Shown one piece after another: positions 17,145 through 28,764 of a DNA stretch of 64,000 nt. Where the stretch lies: the NCBI RefSeq assembly GCF_013364355.1, contig NZ_CP054931.1, positions 3,720,001 to 3,784,000 on the forward strand, written 5' to 3'. Both the position numbers and the translations under genes were made by a program. Every line of letters begins with the position of its first letter. Position 1 is the stretch's first letter. This stretch comes from Stenotrophomonas sp. NA06056. Its GTDB lineage: Bacteria; Pseudomonadota; Gammaproteobacteria; Xanthomonadales; Xanthomonadaceae. The notes beneath the pieces are model-generated. The model worked only from the letters and a program-made list of their open reading frames with translations. It searched no databases and was not told the DNA's origin.

Positions 17145-20100
17145 TCAATTCGCATTCGGTGTATTGGCGCGCACGCGTTCGCGGCGCGCGTCGACGTCGG
17201 CATAGGGGGTCGGGTCGACATCGTGGCTGACGATGTTCCACAGCGCCTTCTCCGAGAACGTCTCGCGGGCGAAATCCTGCGCGCGTGCGGACACCTCGAA
17301 CCAATGCGCGTCATCATCAAGCAGGCGAAGCACACGGTCGGCGAAGGCCTGTGCATCGTCGGCCACGGCGATGAATTCCGATGCAGCCGCCAGACCCTGC
17401 GCGCCTGCCGGCGAGGTCACCAACGGGACGCCGAAGCGCATCGCCTCGACCACCTTGCCCTTCATCCCCGCACCAAACCGCAGCGGCGCAACGACTGCGC
17501 GGGCGTGCGCGTAGTACATCTCCAGTTCCTCATCGGTGACGTAGCCCGGCACGTGGATCATGTCACTGGCCAAGGCCTGCACTTCCGGCTTGGGATTGGA
17601 GCCGACCAGGCTGACCTTGATATCCGGCTTGTGGGCACGGATCAGCGGCAGCACCTGTTCGACGAACCACAGCGCGGCATCCACGTTCGGGTCGTGGGCG
17701 AAGCCGGCAACGAACAACAGACCGCTGCGTCGGTGCAGGCCTTCGGCATCGATCGTCGGGAAGCGGTCGAAGGCATATACCGGAATGGTGAAGTTCTTCG
17801 CGCGTACGCCGTCACGATCTTCCATCCAGCGCGCAACGTGCGCCGTCTCCAGCTCGGAGGGGTAGTAGATGGTATCCACCTTGCTCCACAGCGATTCCTC
17901 CAGCACCTGCATCGCATCACGCTGGATGGCCACTGCCGGGTCATGGGCGATCTTCAGCTGCTCGGTCATCCGCTGGTAGTGCACGTCATGTCCGTAGTAA
18001 AGAAGCGTGGCGCGGCTGTGTCGGCGCAACGCTTCGATGTACTTGACCGACACCTGCGGACGGCTCAGCAGCACGTAGTCGATGCAACCGCCATGAGCCG
18101 CGATCCAGCTGCTGAAGTTCTCCACGTGTTCCGGACCGTAGATCGCTTCCACGCCCATCTGCTGCAGGCGCGGGGTATAGACCGGATCGTGCCAGAGGTT
18201 GTCGGACCAGAATTTCACGCTCATGCCGTGCTTCTGGAACAGGCCGATGAACTGGTCCATGGTGCGTGAGCCGGCGTCACGATCCGGCTGCGGCACGTAG
18301 TGGTCGATCACCAGGACCGTCTTGCGCAGCTGCGAACGGTCGCGCGCCAGGAAGGGCAGTTCGGCATTGGCGAAGTGCTGCTGCACCAACGTGTCCTGCC
18401 AGCGCTCACGCAGTTTCTTCTGGTTGGCCACCTGGTAAGCCTTGATGCCGGTGGACACGTCGGTGCCGTGGGAAACGCCCTCGTAATGCACCACCATCGA
18501 CTCAGGCTGGTAATAGACCTTGTAGCCCGCCTCGCGCACACGGAACGCCAGGTCGGTATCTTCGCAGTAGGCCGGCAGGTAGTGCGGATCGAAGCACCCC
18601 AATGCATCCAGCAGGGACTTCGGCAACAGGATCGCCGCGCCGGAAATGTAGTCCGCCTCATGCACGTAATTGAATTCGGACGCCGCCGGGTTCTGCAACC
18701 GGCCCACGTTCCACGCCGTGGCGTCATCCCAGACGATGCCACCGGCTTCCTGCAGCCGGCCATCAGGGTAGACCAGCTTGGAGCCGGCCATGCCCGCATC
18801 GGGGTAGTTCTTGAACACCTCCAGCAACGCATCGAGCCAGCCATCGGTGACTTCGGTATCGTTGTTGAGGAAACAGACATAGCGGCCGCGTGCCAGCGTC
18901 GCGGCGTTGTTGCAGGAAAGCAGGAAACCGAGATTCTTTTCGTTCTCGTGGTAACGCAGGCCCTGGACCTCGCGCAGCCGACCGATGTCGGCGTCACCGG
19001 AGGCATCCTCGGCAACGATCACCTCGAACGAGGCCCGGGTCGCGGCGCGCGACAGCGAACGCACGCAGGCCAGGCTGATCGGCAGGTTACCGTACGTCGG
19101 CACGATTACCGACACCAGCGGTGCATCCACCTTCGGCAGCCTGGTATTTGCCAGGCAGACGTCGATGTTGGCCTTGACGTACTCCAGGCCCAGCCCTTCA
19201 AGCTGCTTGACCGGAGCGAAACTGCGCTTGACGAGGAAGCGGCGAACCGGACGCACCAACGGTGCCAGCAGCGGCATGCGGGCCAGGCCGGTGGCGCGCA
19301 GCGAATTGGCTACGCCATTCCAGTCGCCACGCACCACGCGTGAAAGGAAACGCAGCGGTTTGGTGATGCGCCAGGAACTGGAGCGCAACAGGGCTGCGGT
19401 CATCGCCTGGCTTGCGTCGTTGTCGGCCCGCAGGCGATCCACCTGCGCCTGCAGCTGGCTGCGCGCGTGGTCACCGACAATGGCATCGGCAAGCAGTTCA
19501 CGCAGTTCAGCCGCGCTTTCCAGGTGCTGCGCGATCTCACCGCGCAGCGCTTCGCGCTGGCCGGCTGCCTGATCGAGCTCCCCGCGCAGCGAAGCGACGT
19601 GACTGCGCAACGCATTGATCTCGGCGTCCTGTGCTTGAGCCCAGCGCGCCACTTCGTGGTGATGGTTGTACAGGTCTTCCTGCTCGGCCAGAAGCAGCGA
19701 GGCCGGTGTTGCCGGCAGCAGGGACGAATCGGCAGCGGCCACGGCAATGTAGTAGACCGGATCAGGAAGCGCGGCCACACGATGTTCGATGGCCTGGCCG
19801 CCGTCGGTGATGGCCGTGTAGTCGCCCCCGATCGTGCCTTCCAGCGGGGTGATGGTCGACCCCACCGACATCCGGTGACCGACGATCCGCACCGCCGGGA
19901 ACTGCGTGTTGAGCAGCGCGACGAACTGGTCCAGGTACAACTCTTTGACGTGGTACTCGTTGTGGTAGCCCGCCTTGTCGGAGTAGACCTCCTTGTTCGG
20001 CGAGGACATCACCAGCACGCCACCGGGACGCAGCACGCGGCGGATCTCGGCCAGCATCTGCTCCTGTTCCAGCAGGTGCTCTACGGTCTCGAAGGAGACC

Positions 20101-20402
20101 ACCACGTCCACGCAGTCCTCGGGCAGTGGCACCTGCGCGGCCGAGCCCTGCAGGTACTGCAGGTTGGCGCGGTCGGCGTACTTCTCGGCGGCATGCGCTA
20201 CGGCATCGGCGGAAATATCGACGCCGCGCACCGAGCGCGCCTGGCCGGCCAGCATCGCGCTGCCGTAGCCTTCGCCGCTGGCCAGATCCAGCACATCCTT
20301 GCCGGCCACGATGGGAAGGCACCAGGCGTACCGATGCAGGTGCTCCTGCCGGATCACGCCCTGCTCGCTGGGAACAAAGCGCTCGCCAGTGAACTCGATC
20401 AT
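17145..20402 (-). CDS. Trifunctional methyltransferase / GT2 / GT4 O-antigen assembly protein
   Basis: A 1085-residue multidomain protein. Residues about 1-220 form a SAM methyltransferase ([11 protein letters not shown] near residue 38). About 245-330 is a charged, probably coiled-coil linker. About 428-680 is a GT2 domain (S-V-I-V-P-T-Y-G, then L-N-N-D-T-E). About 690-1065 is a GT4 domain ([11 protein letters not shown] near 985). In ABC-exporter O-antigen systems such fusions build the chain and may methylate the terminal residue to stop growth. The Wzt next door has the extra C-terminal domain that reads such caps, so chain-terminating methylation is a reasonable inference. It overlaps the wzt stop by four bases. 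Confidence 0.85.
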   Translation of the reverse strand: MIEFTGERFVPSEQGVIRQEHLHRYAWCLPIVAGKDVLDLASGEGYGSAMLAGQARSVRGVDISADAVAHAAEKYADRANLQYLQGSAAQVPLPEDCVDVVVSFETVEHLLEQEQMLAEIRRVLRPGGVLVMSSPNKEVYSDKAGYHNEYHVKELYLDQFVALLNTQFPAVRIVGHRMSVGSTITPLEGTIGGDYTAITDGGQAIEHRVAALPDPVYYIAVAAADSSLLPATPASLLLAEQEDLYNHHHEVARWAQAQDAEINALRSHVASLRGELDQAAGQREALRGEIAQHLESAAELRELLADAIVGDHARSQLQAQVDRLRADNDASQAMTAALLRSSSWRITKPLRFLSRVVRGDWNGVANSLRATGLARMPLLAPLVRPVRRFLVKRSFAPVKQLEGLGLEYVKANIDVCLANTRLPKVDAPLVSVIVPTYGNLPISLACVRSLSRAATRASFEVIVAEDASGDADIGRLREVQGLRYHENEKNLGFLLSCNNAATLARGRYVCFLNNDTEVTDGWLDALLEVFKNYPDAGMAGSKLVYPDGRLQEAGGIVWDDATAWNVGRLQNPAASEFNYVHEADYISGAAILLPKSLLDALGCFDPHYLPAYCEDTDLAFRVREAGYKVYYQPESMVVHYEGVSHGTDVSTGIKAYQVANQKKLRERWQDTLVQQHFANAELPFLARDRSQLRKTVLVIDHYVPQPDRDAGSRTMDQFIGLFQKHGMSVKFWSDNLWHDPVYTPRLQQMGVEAIYGPEHVENFSSWIAAHGGCIDYVLLSRPQVSVKYIEALRRHSRATLLYYGHDVHYQRMTEQLKIAHDPAVAIQRDAMQVLEESLWSKVDTIYYPSELETAHVARWMEDRDGVRAKNFTIPVYAFDRFPTIDAEGLHRRSGLLFVAGFAHDPNVDAALWFVEQVLPLIRAHKPDIKVSLVGSNPKPEVQALASDMIHVPGYVTDEELEMYYAHARAVVAPLRFGAGMKGKVVEAMRFGVPLVTSPAGAQGLAAASEFIAVADDAQAFADRVLRLLDDDAHWFEVSARAQDFARETFSEKALWNIVSHDVDPTPYADVDARRERVRANTPNAN

Positions 20403-21760
20403 TTCTTCTCCTTGGAAAGCTCGATGGCCAGCATGGGCAGGCCGACCAGCCCGTATCGCATCGTCTCGTCGGTCGCGCGGAATTCCAGCGCGTCATGGAT
20501 CCAATGCTGCTGGGTGTGGTCGTGCTGGTCGCCGGAGGCCACCGCTGCATCGACCATGTAGGAACCTGACGGCATCACCGGCATGCGGAACAGGAAGCTC
20601 GCCGAGATCTGCTCGCCGGGCTCGCCCGAGACCGGGGCATGCTGCCAGGCCAGGAAGGTGTTGTCGCCGAACAGGCGCTGGCCCAGACGGTCCTTGACGT
20701 AGAAGCCGAGGATCAGGTTCTGCAGCGACTGCGCCAGCTCCACGGTGATGTCCAGCCGCACCAGCTCGCCGCCGGCCAGCAGGCCGACCGATTGACCGTG
20801 CTCATCCAGCAGCTGCACCTGGACGATGCGTGCACCCTGCGCACCGAATTCCTGGCCGACGTTGTCCGGGTCGAACTCGAAGGTCTGGATGCGGTTGCTC
20901 CAGCCGGCATCCTGGCGCGCCTGCGCGCGCACGTCCGGAGCGTCGCCGATGGGTCGCCGCACGCGCTTCTCGCCGACCACCACGTTGGCATCACCGGCAT
21001 CGCGGCGACCCACGGCGTGCTGCTCGGTCATGTACGCTTCGATCACCTCCTGCGACGTACCGACCAGACGCATCTGCCCGCTCTGCAGCCAGACCGCGTT
21101 CTCGCACAGGTTGGTCACGGCAGCAGCATCGTGGCTGACAAACAGCAGCGTGCCGTTCTTCTGGAACTCACGCAGGAAGCGCATGCACTTCTGCGAGAAG
21201 AACGCATCGCCGACCGCCAGCGCCTCATCGATGATCAGGATGTCGGCATCCACGTGGGCAATCACTGCAAAAGCAAGGCGCACCGACATGCCGCTGGAAT
21301 AGCTGCGCACTGGCTGATCGATGAACTCACCGATGTCGGCGAAGGCAAGGATCTTCTCCAGGCGCTGTTCGATCTGTGCACGGGAAAGACCGAGGATCGC
21401 CGCATTGAGGAACACATTCTCGCGGCCGGTGAATTCGGGGTTGAAGCCGCTGCCCAGCTCCAGCAACGCCGCGACGCGCCCGTTCACCGATATTGAACCC
21501 TCGGTAGGATTGAGCGTGCCCGCGATCATCTGCAGCAGCGTGGACTTGCCAGAGCCGTTGCGACCGACGATGCCGACGGTCTGCCCGCGACGCACGCTGA
21601 AGCTGACGCCACGCAGCGCCCAGAAGTCCTTGTAGTACGCCTTGCGCTTGCCGGCCAGCGCCTGCCACAAGCGATGCGAGGGGCGCTCGTACATGTGGTA
21701 GCTCTTGCCGACCCCACGCACGTCGATCACTACTTCCGAATCGACACGATCAGAGCACAT
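20399..21760 (-). CDS. wzt: O-antigen ABC exporter ATP-binding protein with C-terminal carbohydrate-recognition domain
   Basis: A 453-residue ABC ATPase: Walker [10 protein letters not shown] (about 65-73), signature Y-S-S-G-M, Walker [13 protein letters not shown]. The C-terminal extension from about residue 280 to the end contains G-D-N-T, as in Wzt C-terminal domains that bind the finished O-antigen end. It energises export of lipid-linked O-antigen across the inner membrane with Wzm. I chose the ATG at 21760, which overlaps wzm by 11 bases; an in-frame ATG lies at 21802. Confidence 0.92.
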   Translation of the reverse strand: MCSDRVDSEVVIDVRGVGKSYHMYERPSHRLWQALAGKRKAYYKDFWALRGVSFSVRRGQTVGIVGRNGSGKSTLLQMIAGTLNPTEGSISVNGRVAALLELGSGFNPEFTGRENVFLNAAILGLSRAQIEQRLEKILAFADIGEFIDQPVRSYSSGMSVRLAFAVIAHVDADILIIDEALAVGDAFFSQKCMRFLREFQKNGTLLFVSHDAAAVTNLCENAVWLQSGQMRLVGTSQEVIEAYMTEQHAVGRRDAGDANVVVGEKRVRRPIGDAPDVRAQARQDAGWSNRIQTFEFDPDNVGQEFGAQGARIVQVQLLDEHGQSVGLLAGGELVRLDITVELAQSLQNLILGFYVKDRLGQRLFGDNTFLAWQHAPVSGEPGEQISASFLFRMPVMPSGSYMVDAAVASGDQHDHTQQHWIHDALEFRATDETMRYGLVGLPMLAIELSKEKK

Positions 21761-22544
21761 CGGCAAACCCCACTCGCAACTTGTTGAACACGCGATGCCC
21801 AATCAGTGCCACGGCACAGGCGATCAGCGCATAGATGCCCAACCCCTCCCAATCCGGCAACCGTCCCCAGATCACCACTTCACGCACCTGGTTGATGATG
21901 AAGGTAAGAGGGTTGAGTTCGAATACGATGCGATAGCTGGCAGGCACCGATTCCGGCGGCACGATGGCCGAGGAAAGGAACAGCATCGCGGTGGCGATCA
22001 CACCGGCGATCTGGCCGATGTCGCGCAGGTAGACGCCCAGCGCGGAAACAATCCAGCTGATACCCACCGTCAGGATCACCAGCGGCAGCAGTACCACCGG
22101 CACCAGAACTGCCGTCGGGGGGATGCTGCCCTTCACTGCCAGATGCAGCAGCAGAAGGACCACGATGTTCATCAGCAGATGGAACAACGCAGAGAACGTC
22201 ATGCTCCAACCGAGGATGTCCAGCGGGAACACCACGCGCTTGACGTAGCTGGTGTTGGCCACGATCAGCTGAGGGGCGCGCGTGAAGCACTCGGCAAAGA
22301 ACCCGTGCACGGTCAGGCCCGCGAAAAGGATCAGGGCGAAGTCAGTCGTCGAACCCGTCGAACCCGGCCAGCGCCCCTTCATGATGTAGCCAAAGGCCAT
22401 GGTGTAGACCAGCAGCATCAGGAACGGACTGATCAGCGACCACAACAGGCCGAAACTCGCGCCGCGATACCGGCCCAGCACTTCGCGCTGGGTCAGTTCG
22501 AAGGCCAGCGAGCGATGCTTGCCGAAGACCGAGAGAATTCCCAT
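21750..22544 (-). CDS. wzm: O-antigen ABC exporter permease
   Basis: A 264-residue ABC-2 type permease with about six helices and the family start R-E-V-L-G-R-Y-R-G-A-S-F-G-L-L-W near residue 20. It is the membrane half of the Wzm/Wzt exporter. Its ATG shares a base with the stop of the metB-like gene (TGATG), so the O-antigen block is translationally coupled to a housekeeping gene. Confidence 0.93.
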   Translation of the reverse strand: MGILSVFGKHRSLAFELTQREVLGRYRGASFGLLWSLISPFLMLLVYTMAFGYIMKGRWPGSTGSTTDFALILFAGLTVHGFFAECFTRAPQLIVANTSYVKRVVFPLDILGWSMTFSALFHLLMNIVVLLLLHLAVKGSIPPTAVLVPVVLLPLVILTVGISWIVSALGVYLRDIGQIAGVIATAMLFLSSAIVPPESVPASYRIVFELNPLTFIINQVREVVIWGRLPDWEGLGIYALIACAVALIGHRVFNKLRVGFADVL

Positions 22545-23728
22545 CAGGCTGCCTGCGCTTCCAACGCCCGCTCCAGATCCACCTGCAGGTCACCCAGATC
22601 CTCGACACCCACGCTCAGCCTGACCAGCGCATCGCTGATGCCCAACTGCTCGCGGCGTGCCACCGGGATCGACGCATGGGTCATCACTGCCGGATGGTTC
22701 ACCAGGCTTTCCACCCCGCCCAGCGACTCGGCCAGGGTGAACAGTTCGGTCTTCTCGCAGAAGCGCTTGGCGGCCTCGAAACCACCCTTCAGCACGATCG
22801 AGACGATGCCGCCGTAGCCGGCCATCTGCTTGCCCGCCAGCGCATGCTGCGGGTGCGAGGCCAGGCCCGGGTAGATCACCTTTTCCACCGCCGGGTGCTT
22901 TTCCAGCCACTGTGCCAGCGCCATCGCGTTGGCGCAGTGCGCCTTCATGCGCAGCGGCAGGGTCTTCAGGCCACGCAGGGCCAGGAAGCTGTCGAACGGG
23001 CCCTGCACGCCACCCACCGAGTTCTGCAGGAAGGCCATCTGCTCGGCCAGTTCGGCGTTGTCACCGACCACGACCATGCCACCGACCATGTCCGAATGGC
23101 CATTGAGGTACTTGGTGGCCGAGTGCAGCACCAGGTCCGCGCCCAGCTCCAGCGGACGCTGCAGCATCGGCGAGGCGAAGGTGTTGTCGACCACCACGAT
23201 CAGGCCAAGACGCTTGGCGATGGCGGCCACCGCGGCGATGTCGACGATCTTCAGCATCGGGTTGGTCGGGGTCTCGATCCATACCATCTTCGTCTTCGCC
23301 GTGATCGACGCTTCAAACGCGGCCAGGTCGGTCAGGTCGACAAAGCTGAAATCCAGCCCGGCGGTGCGGCGGCGCACACGCTCGAACAGGCGGAAGCTGC
23401 CGCCATAGATGTCGTCCATCGCCACCACGTGGCTGCCGGCATCCAGCAGTTCAATCACGGTCGAACTGGCGGCCATGCCCGAAGCAAAGGCGAAACCACG
23501 GGTGCCGCCTTCCAGCGAGGCCACGCAACGCTCGTAGGCGAAGCGGGTCGGGTTGTGGGTCCGCGAGTACTCGAAGCCCTGGTGCTCGCCCGGGCTGGAC
23601 TGCGCATAGGTCGAGGTGGCGTAGATCGGCGGCATCACCGCGCCGGTGCTCGGGTCGGGCGACTGGCCGCCATGGATGGCCAGGGTGGCCAGCGCCAGCG
23701 CGCGGTCCGGGGAAGAAGCGTTGGACAT
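22544..23728 (-). CDS. Cystathionine gamma-lyase / gamma-synthase (Cys/Met PLP enzyme)
   Basis: A 394-residue Cys/Met-metabolism PLP enzyme: S-G-M-A-A near residue 87, D-D-I-Y-G-G near 112, and the PLP Lys near residue 205 in S-A-T-K-Y-L-N-G-H. The family includes MetB and CGL; xanthomonad genomes usually label this gene metB, and it marks the edge of their LPS locus. With cystathionine beta-synthase directly upstream on the same strand, a gamma-lyase acting in reverse transsulfuration (homocysteine to cysteine) is the better functional guess. Confidence 0.88.
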   Translation of the reverse strand: MSNASSPDRALALATLAIHGGQSPDPSTGAVMPPIYATSTYAQSSPGEHQGFEYSRTHNPTRFAYERCVASLEGGTRGFAFASGMAASSTVIELLDAGSHVVAMDDIYGGSFRLFERVRRRTAGLDFSFVDLTDLAAFEASITAKTKMVWIETPTNPMLKIVDIAAVAAIAKRLGLIVVVDNTFASPMLQRPLELGADLVLHSATKYLNGHSDMVGGMVVVGDNAELAEQMAFLQNSVGGVQGPFDSFLALRGLKTLPLRMKAHCANAMALAQWLEKHPAVEKVIYPGLASHPQHALAGKQMAGYGGIVSIVLKGGFEAAKRFCEKTELFTLAESLGGVESLVNHPAVMTHASIPVARREQLGISDALVRLSVGVEDLGDLQVDLERALEAQAA

Positions 23729-23851
23729 GTCGTTTCCTGAATGGCGCCGATGACCGGCGCCGTCGAAGGAGCGGGAGTCTATCAGCGCGGCCTTAACAGG
23801 CTTTGACGCGGATAAACCGGAATTCAGCGGTGATCTGCAGCGATAAACGCG

Positions 23852-25222
<1,371 letters not shown>

Positions 25223-25264
25223 TCGGGGGACTTTCGGTTCGCGCCACGTAGGGCCGGACCGGTG

Positions 25265-25293
25265 ATTATCCGACGGATGGCGACGAAAGTCAG
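25265..25293 (-). promoter_or_regulatory. Sigma-70-like promoter of the cystathionine beta-synthase gene
   Basis: On the minus strand CTGACT and GATAAT are separated by 17 bases, 43 bases ahead of the start codon. Confidence 0.5.
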
Positions 25294-25304
25294 GAGCCGT
25301 TTCT

Positions 25305-25327
25305 GTAGCGCCGGGCCATGCCCGGCG
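25305..25327 (+). repeat. SMAG-type REP (GTAG-led palindrome)
   Basis: GTAG followed by CGCCGGGCCATGCCCGGCG, the form described as SMAG in S. maltophilia. Single copy. Confidence 0.75.
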
Positions 25328-25575
25328 GGGGGCGTGCCGACCAACGGTCGGCACCCACCAGCTCGGCGCGTGGAAAAAGGGATGCGGACGGCCCCGGATC
25401 GACGAGGAGACCGGTACCGCCCGCATCGGGGGACGTGCCTGCAGGGCCAAGGCACCACCGCGTGTGGTGCCTTGGCGCGACGCCTGTGTTCAGCGGCGCC
25501 GCGTTGCCAGGTCAGGAGTGCCTGGCAGGGCCATCGATGGCCGGGTCATGCCATTCCGGGCACGACAGGGGTGCG

Positions 25576-25812
25576 TCAATGCGTGGGGGACGACGTTGCG
25601 AGCGGTGTTTCGTACATTCGCAGAAGGCGTTGCTTGGCCAGCAGCTTCTCGCGCTTCATTCGACCCAGGGTGACATCATCGATCGGGAGTACACCCAACT
25701 CCGCATCCATGCACTTCTTGTTCAACTTGCGGTGCTGGTCATGGAGTGCCCGGAACTCCGGATCGCGCGCGCGACGGGCGTCGATCTCGCTCTGGGGCTG
25801 ATCTTCAAACAT
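25576..25812 (-). CDS. YdcH-like small protein (DUF465)
   Basis: A 78-residue, highly charged, helical protein with a central L-N-K-K-C segment and a C-terminal L-G-R-M-K-R-E-K-L-L-A-K-Q-R stretch, the pattern of the YdcH/DUF465 family. Function unknown. The start at 25812 has a perfect AGGAGGT ribosome site; an in-frame ATG at 25854 lacks one. A hairpin with arms AACGCCCCG/CGGGGCGTT lies just upstream in the mRNA leader. Confidence 0.8.
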   Translation of the reverse strand: MFEDQPQSEIDARRARDPEFRALHDQHRKLNKKCMDAELGVLPIDDVTLGRMKREKLLAKQRLLRMYETPLATSSPTH

Positions 25813-26135
25813 GATGGACCTCCTTCGACAGATACACGAACGCCCCGGCCGCAAGGCACGGGGCGTTGTTCATGGAGGAGTGCCGGTCGATGCCCACATG
25901 GGTGCCCACAACGACGTGCGGCACTGGCCTGCGCACGTCGATCTGCTGCGGTTCGCGCCCTGCTTGCATCGGCCCGGCCCTCCCATCGTCCGGTCCGCGT
26001 TATTGCGTCCCGGACAATTGACCCTACGCTTGCTCCGGACGGGGTTCAAGCCCCTGCGGCAAAAAGACCGAACCCCGCCGGGGCGGGGTTCAGGCTGAAT
26101 ACTCAACACAACGAAAAACAAACAATATCAAGCAA
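25813..26135. other. Intergenic region between ydcH-like and ompA-like genes
   Basis: No coding signal. It contains the hairpin at 25839-25867 and the minus-strand terminator at 26061-26091. The remainder is presumably the ydcH-like promoter region. Confidence 0.5.
26061..26091 (-). terminator. Rho-independent terminator of the OmpA-like operon
   Basis: On the minus strand a ten-base perfect stem (GAACCCCGCC and complement, two-base loop) is followed by a short G-G-T-C spacer and TTTTT. It lies 45 bases after the OmpA-like stop. Confidence 0.8.
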
Positions 26136-27020
26136 TTACGGTGCGATCACGACCTCAGCCGAGCGCGCCCGGGTCGAGGCGGCCTTCTTGCCGGCCACCT
26201 GGATCCGGCTGCTGGCGACACCGGCCGAGACCAGCGCATCGCGCAGTGCCTCGGCCCGCTTCTGGCCGACGCCATTGGCGCTGTCGTAGGCCTCGATGCG
26301 GATCCTGCCCTTCTTGCCGATGTTGACGTACTCGGCCAAAGCCTTGGCCTGGTTGCGGGCGCCACCGGACAGGCTGGAGGCCCCGGCAGCGAACGCGTCT
26401 CCGGCAAAGGTGAAGACCTCGCCGCGGCCATCGAACTTCGAGCCCGGCAGCTTCTGCCCAGAGACCAGCTCGGCTTCCTCACGGGCCAGCTTGGCCGCGT
26501 TCTGCTGGGCCGAGCTGAGGCGCTGCTGCTGCTTGCCGGCCACGCTGGTCAGGGCGTTCTCGGCATCCTGGCGGGCCAGGGTCTCGGCCTCGGCGGCCAG
26601 GCGCAGGCGCTCGGCCTCTTCCGCCTGCATCTGCGCCTGCATGCGCAGCTGCTCGGCTTCCTGGCGGGCGCGGGCGGCATCGCGGCGGCTGGCCTCGATC
26701 AGCAGATCGCTGCGGGTGCGCTCCAGGCGGTCGACCTCGCGCGCGGCCAGTGCAGCCCGCACGGCGGTCTCGGCGATCTCGACCCGGCGCTCGGCCAGAT
26801 AGGTGGCCAACTCCTGGTCGCGGCGCTTGGCCTTCTCCAGGGTAGCGATGGCCTGCTGCGCCTGCATGCGCTCGAAGGCGCCCAGCTCGGCGGTGGCCGG
26901 ATTGGCCTGGATCGACAACAGGCGCTGGCTCAGCTGGCCCACCATCGGGTTGTCGGCGGCCAGGGCCAGCGTCGGCAGGGCAAGCAGCGTGGCCACGGTC
27001 AGGGCAGAGATCGCCTTCAT
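26136..27020 (-). CDS. OmpA-family envelope protein with long coiled coil
   Basis: A 294-residue exported protein. It has a signal peptide (residues 1-22, cleavage after A-L-A), a long Ala/Glu/Arg-rich coiled coil (about 35-180), and a C-terminal OmpA-like peptidoglycan-binding domain (about 190-294) with G-R-I-R-I-E-A-Y-D-S-A-N-G and A-E-A-L-R-D-A-L. It probably sits in the periplasm bound to peptidoglycan. Four-base overlap with the DUF4398 gene upstream indicates a two-gene operon. Confidence 0.82.
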   Translation of the reverse strand: MKAISALTVATLLALPTLALAADNPMVGQLSQRLLSIQANPATAELGAFERMQAQQAIATLEKAKRRDQELATYLAERRVEIAETAVRAALAAREVDRLERTRSDLLIEASRRDAARARQEAEQLRMQAQMQAEEAERLRLAAEAETLARQDAENALTSVAGKQQQRLSSAQQNAAKLAREEAELVSGQKLPGSKFDGRGEVFTFAGDAFAAGASSLSGGARNQAKALAEYVNIGKKGRIRIEAYDSANGVGQKRAEALRDALVSAGVASSRIQVAGKKAASTRARSAEVVIAP

Positions 27021-27406
27021 CGGCGGTCCTCCCCGGTCGACAACTGGCGCTGCAGCTGGTTGACCTCGTTGCGGCGCAGCTGCAGCTGTGCGGTCGCCAT
27101 GGCTTCCTCGCTGCGGGCACGGGCCAGATCGGCGTCCACGGTGGCACGCAGGGCCATGGCCGGCGCGTTCTTGCGCTCGCGGCGGTCGCCCGCTGCACGC
27201 TGGGCCTGCTCCAGTCCCTGGCGGGCCAGCCCGATCAGGTCCGGGGCGTACTGGTCGGCATCGGCCTGGGTGGCTTTGTCCACCGCCTGCCGGGCCTGCG
27301 CCAGTTCCAACGCGCCGTCCTGCGCCCAAGCAGGGGCAGAGAGTGCGAATGCAAACGCCATCACATACAGGCTGTGGCGCATTCGTGCGAAGCTAAGTCG
27401 TTTCAT
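27017..27406 (-). CDS. DUF4398-like exported helical protein
   Basis: A 129-residue protein with a signal peptide (A-P-A-W-A-Q, cleavage about residue 28) and a helical, Ala/Arg/Gln-rich mature part. DUF4398 proteins commonly precede OmpA-like coiled-coil genes, as here. ATG at 27406 is chosen for the signal peptide. Function unknown, presumably a partner of the OmpA-like protein. Confidence 0.72.
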   Translation of the reverse strand: MKRLSFARMRHSLYVMAFAFALSAPAWAQDGALELAQARQAVDKATQADADQYAPDLIGLARQGLEQAQRAAGDRRERKNAPAMALRATVDADLARARSEEAMATAQLQLRRNEVNQLQRQLSTGEDRR

Positions 27407-27503
27407 TGGGGAGGCCGTACCGGTTGTCGGTTCGCGGCCATTGTCGTCAAGCCGGTACCGTGCTTGCAACGGGCACCGGCAGTTTCGTTGGGGAAAATTC
27501 GCA

Positions 27504-28631
27504 ATGGATATCGGCTACTTCCTGAAGCTGATGACCGAAAAGAACGCTTCGGACATGTTCTTGACCACCGGCGCGCCGGTTTACATCAAGATCGAGGGCA
27601 AGCTGTATCCGCTCGGCAATACCGGCCTGCCGCCGGGCATGGTGAAGAAAATCGCCTACTCGCTGATGGACGAGGGCCAGGTGCCCCAGTTCGAGCGCGA
27701 ACTGGAGCTCAACATGGCCATCGCCCTGGCCGATGCCGGGCGTTTCCGCGTCAACGTGTTCAAGCAGCGCGGTGAAGTGGGCATGGTCATCCGCGCCATC
27801 CGCAGCCGGATTCCGAGCATCGAAGAGCTCAACCTGCCGCAGGTGCTGAAGGACGTCATCATGACCCCGCGCGGGCTGGTGCTGGTGGTGGGGTCCACCG
27901 GCTCGGGCAAGTCCACCTCGCTGGCGTCGATGATCGATCACCGCAACAGCACCACCACCGGTCACATCCTCACCATCGAGGACCCGATCGAGTACCTGCA
28001 CAAGCACAAGATGTCCATCGTCAACCAGCGCGAGGTCGGGCTGGATACCCATGCCTTCCACAACGCGCTGAAGAACGCGATGCGTGAAGCACCGGACGTG
28101 ATCCTGATCGGCGAGATCCTGGATGCGGAAACGATGGAGGCGGCGATCGCCTTCGCCGAAACCGGCCATCTGTGCCTGGCCACCCTGCACTCCAACAACG
28201 CCGACCAGACCATCGAGCGCATCCTCAACTTCTTCCCGGAAAGCGCGCACAAGAATGTGCTGATGAACCTGGCGCTGAACCTGCGTGCGGTGATCAGCCA
28301 GCGCCTGGTGAAGAACAAGGAGGGGCGCCGCCTGCCGGCCACCGAAGTACTGATCAACACGCCGATGATCCGCGACCTGCTGCGTCGCGGCCAGGTACAC
28401 GAGATCAAGGCGGCGATGGAGGCTTCGCTGGAAGAAGGCATGGAGAGCTTCGACCAGTGCCTGTTCCGCCTGGCCAAGAACGGCACCATCGATCAGGAAG
28501 AAGCACTGCGTGCGGCCGACTCACGCGATGGCCTGGCGCTGAAGTTCCGCCTGTCCGAAGGCGGCAGCGGCGAGCATGATCCGTATGCGGACTTCTCGGC
28601 GGCCGCACCGTCGATCACCCACGGGTTCTGA
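27504..28631 (+). CDS. pilU: Type IV pilus retraction ATPase PilU
   Basis: A 375-residue PilT/PilU-type ATPase: Walker A G-S-T-G-S-G-K-S-T (about 129-137), Asp box T-I-E-D-P-I-E-Y, Walker B region I-L-I-G-E-I-L-D, His box H-L-C-L-A-T-L-H-S-N. The N terminus (M-D-I-G-Y-F-L-K-L-M) and the acidic C-terminal tail fit PilU better than PilT. It is an accessory retraction motor at the pilus base. The usual Arg before the Walker B Asp is Leu here. An inverted SMAG pair follows the stop. Confidence 0.9.
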   Translation: MDIGYFLKLMTEKNASDMFLTTGAPVYIKIEGKLYPLGNTGLPPGMVKKIAYSLMDEGQVPQFERELELNMAIALADAGRFRVNVFKQRGEVGMVIRAIRSRIPSIEELNLPQVLKDVIMTPRGLVLVVGSTGSGKSTSLASMIDHRNSTTTGHILTIEDPIEYLHKHKMSIVNQREVGLDTHAFHNALKNAMREAPDVILIGEILDAETMEAAIAFAETGHLCLATLHSNNADQTIERILNFFPESAHKNVLMNLALNLRAVISQRLVKNKEGRRLPATEVLINTPMIRDLLRRGQVHEIKAAMEASLEEGMESFDQCLFRLAKNGTIDQEEALRAADSRDGLALKFRLSEGGSGEHDPYADFSAAAPSITHGF

Positions 28632-28640
28632 CACGGGTAT

Positions 28641-28700
28641 CCGCCGGACATGTGCCGGCGCTACCTGCCCGCCACAGGTAGCGCCGGGCCATGCCCGGCG
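28641..28700. repeat. Inverted pair of SMAG-type REPs
   Basis: Two GTAG-led palindromes face each other (28641-28664 on minus, 28678-28700 on plus) directly after pilU. Such pairs can fold together and may end the pilU transcript. Confidence 0.75.
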
Positions 28701-28764
28701 TCGCCTGCTGAATTGTTCACCGGCTGTCTCATCCAATGAGACCTGTTGTCCGTAGGTTCCTTCA

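Larger units (their letters stand above)
25223..25575. other. Intergenic stretch with several hairpins
   Basis: No gene is seen. It holds the likely cystathionine beta-synthase promoter (25265-25293), a SMAG repeat (25305-25327), a perfect 13-base-arm hairpin (25447-25477, loop CGCGT) and a smaller hairpin near 25503-25528. The last two probably end the ydcH-like transcript. Confidence 0.6.
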
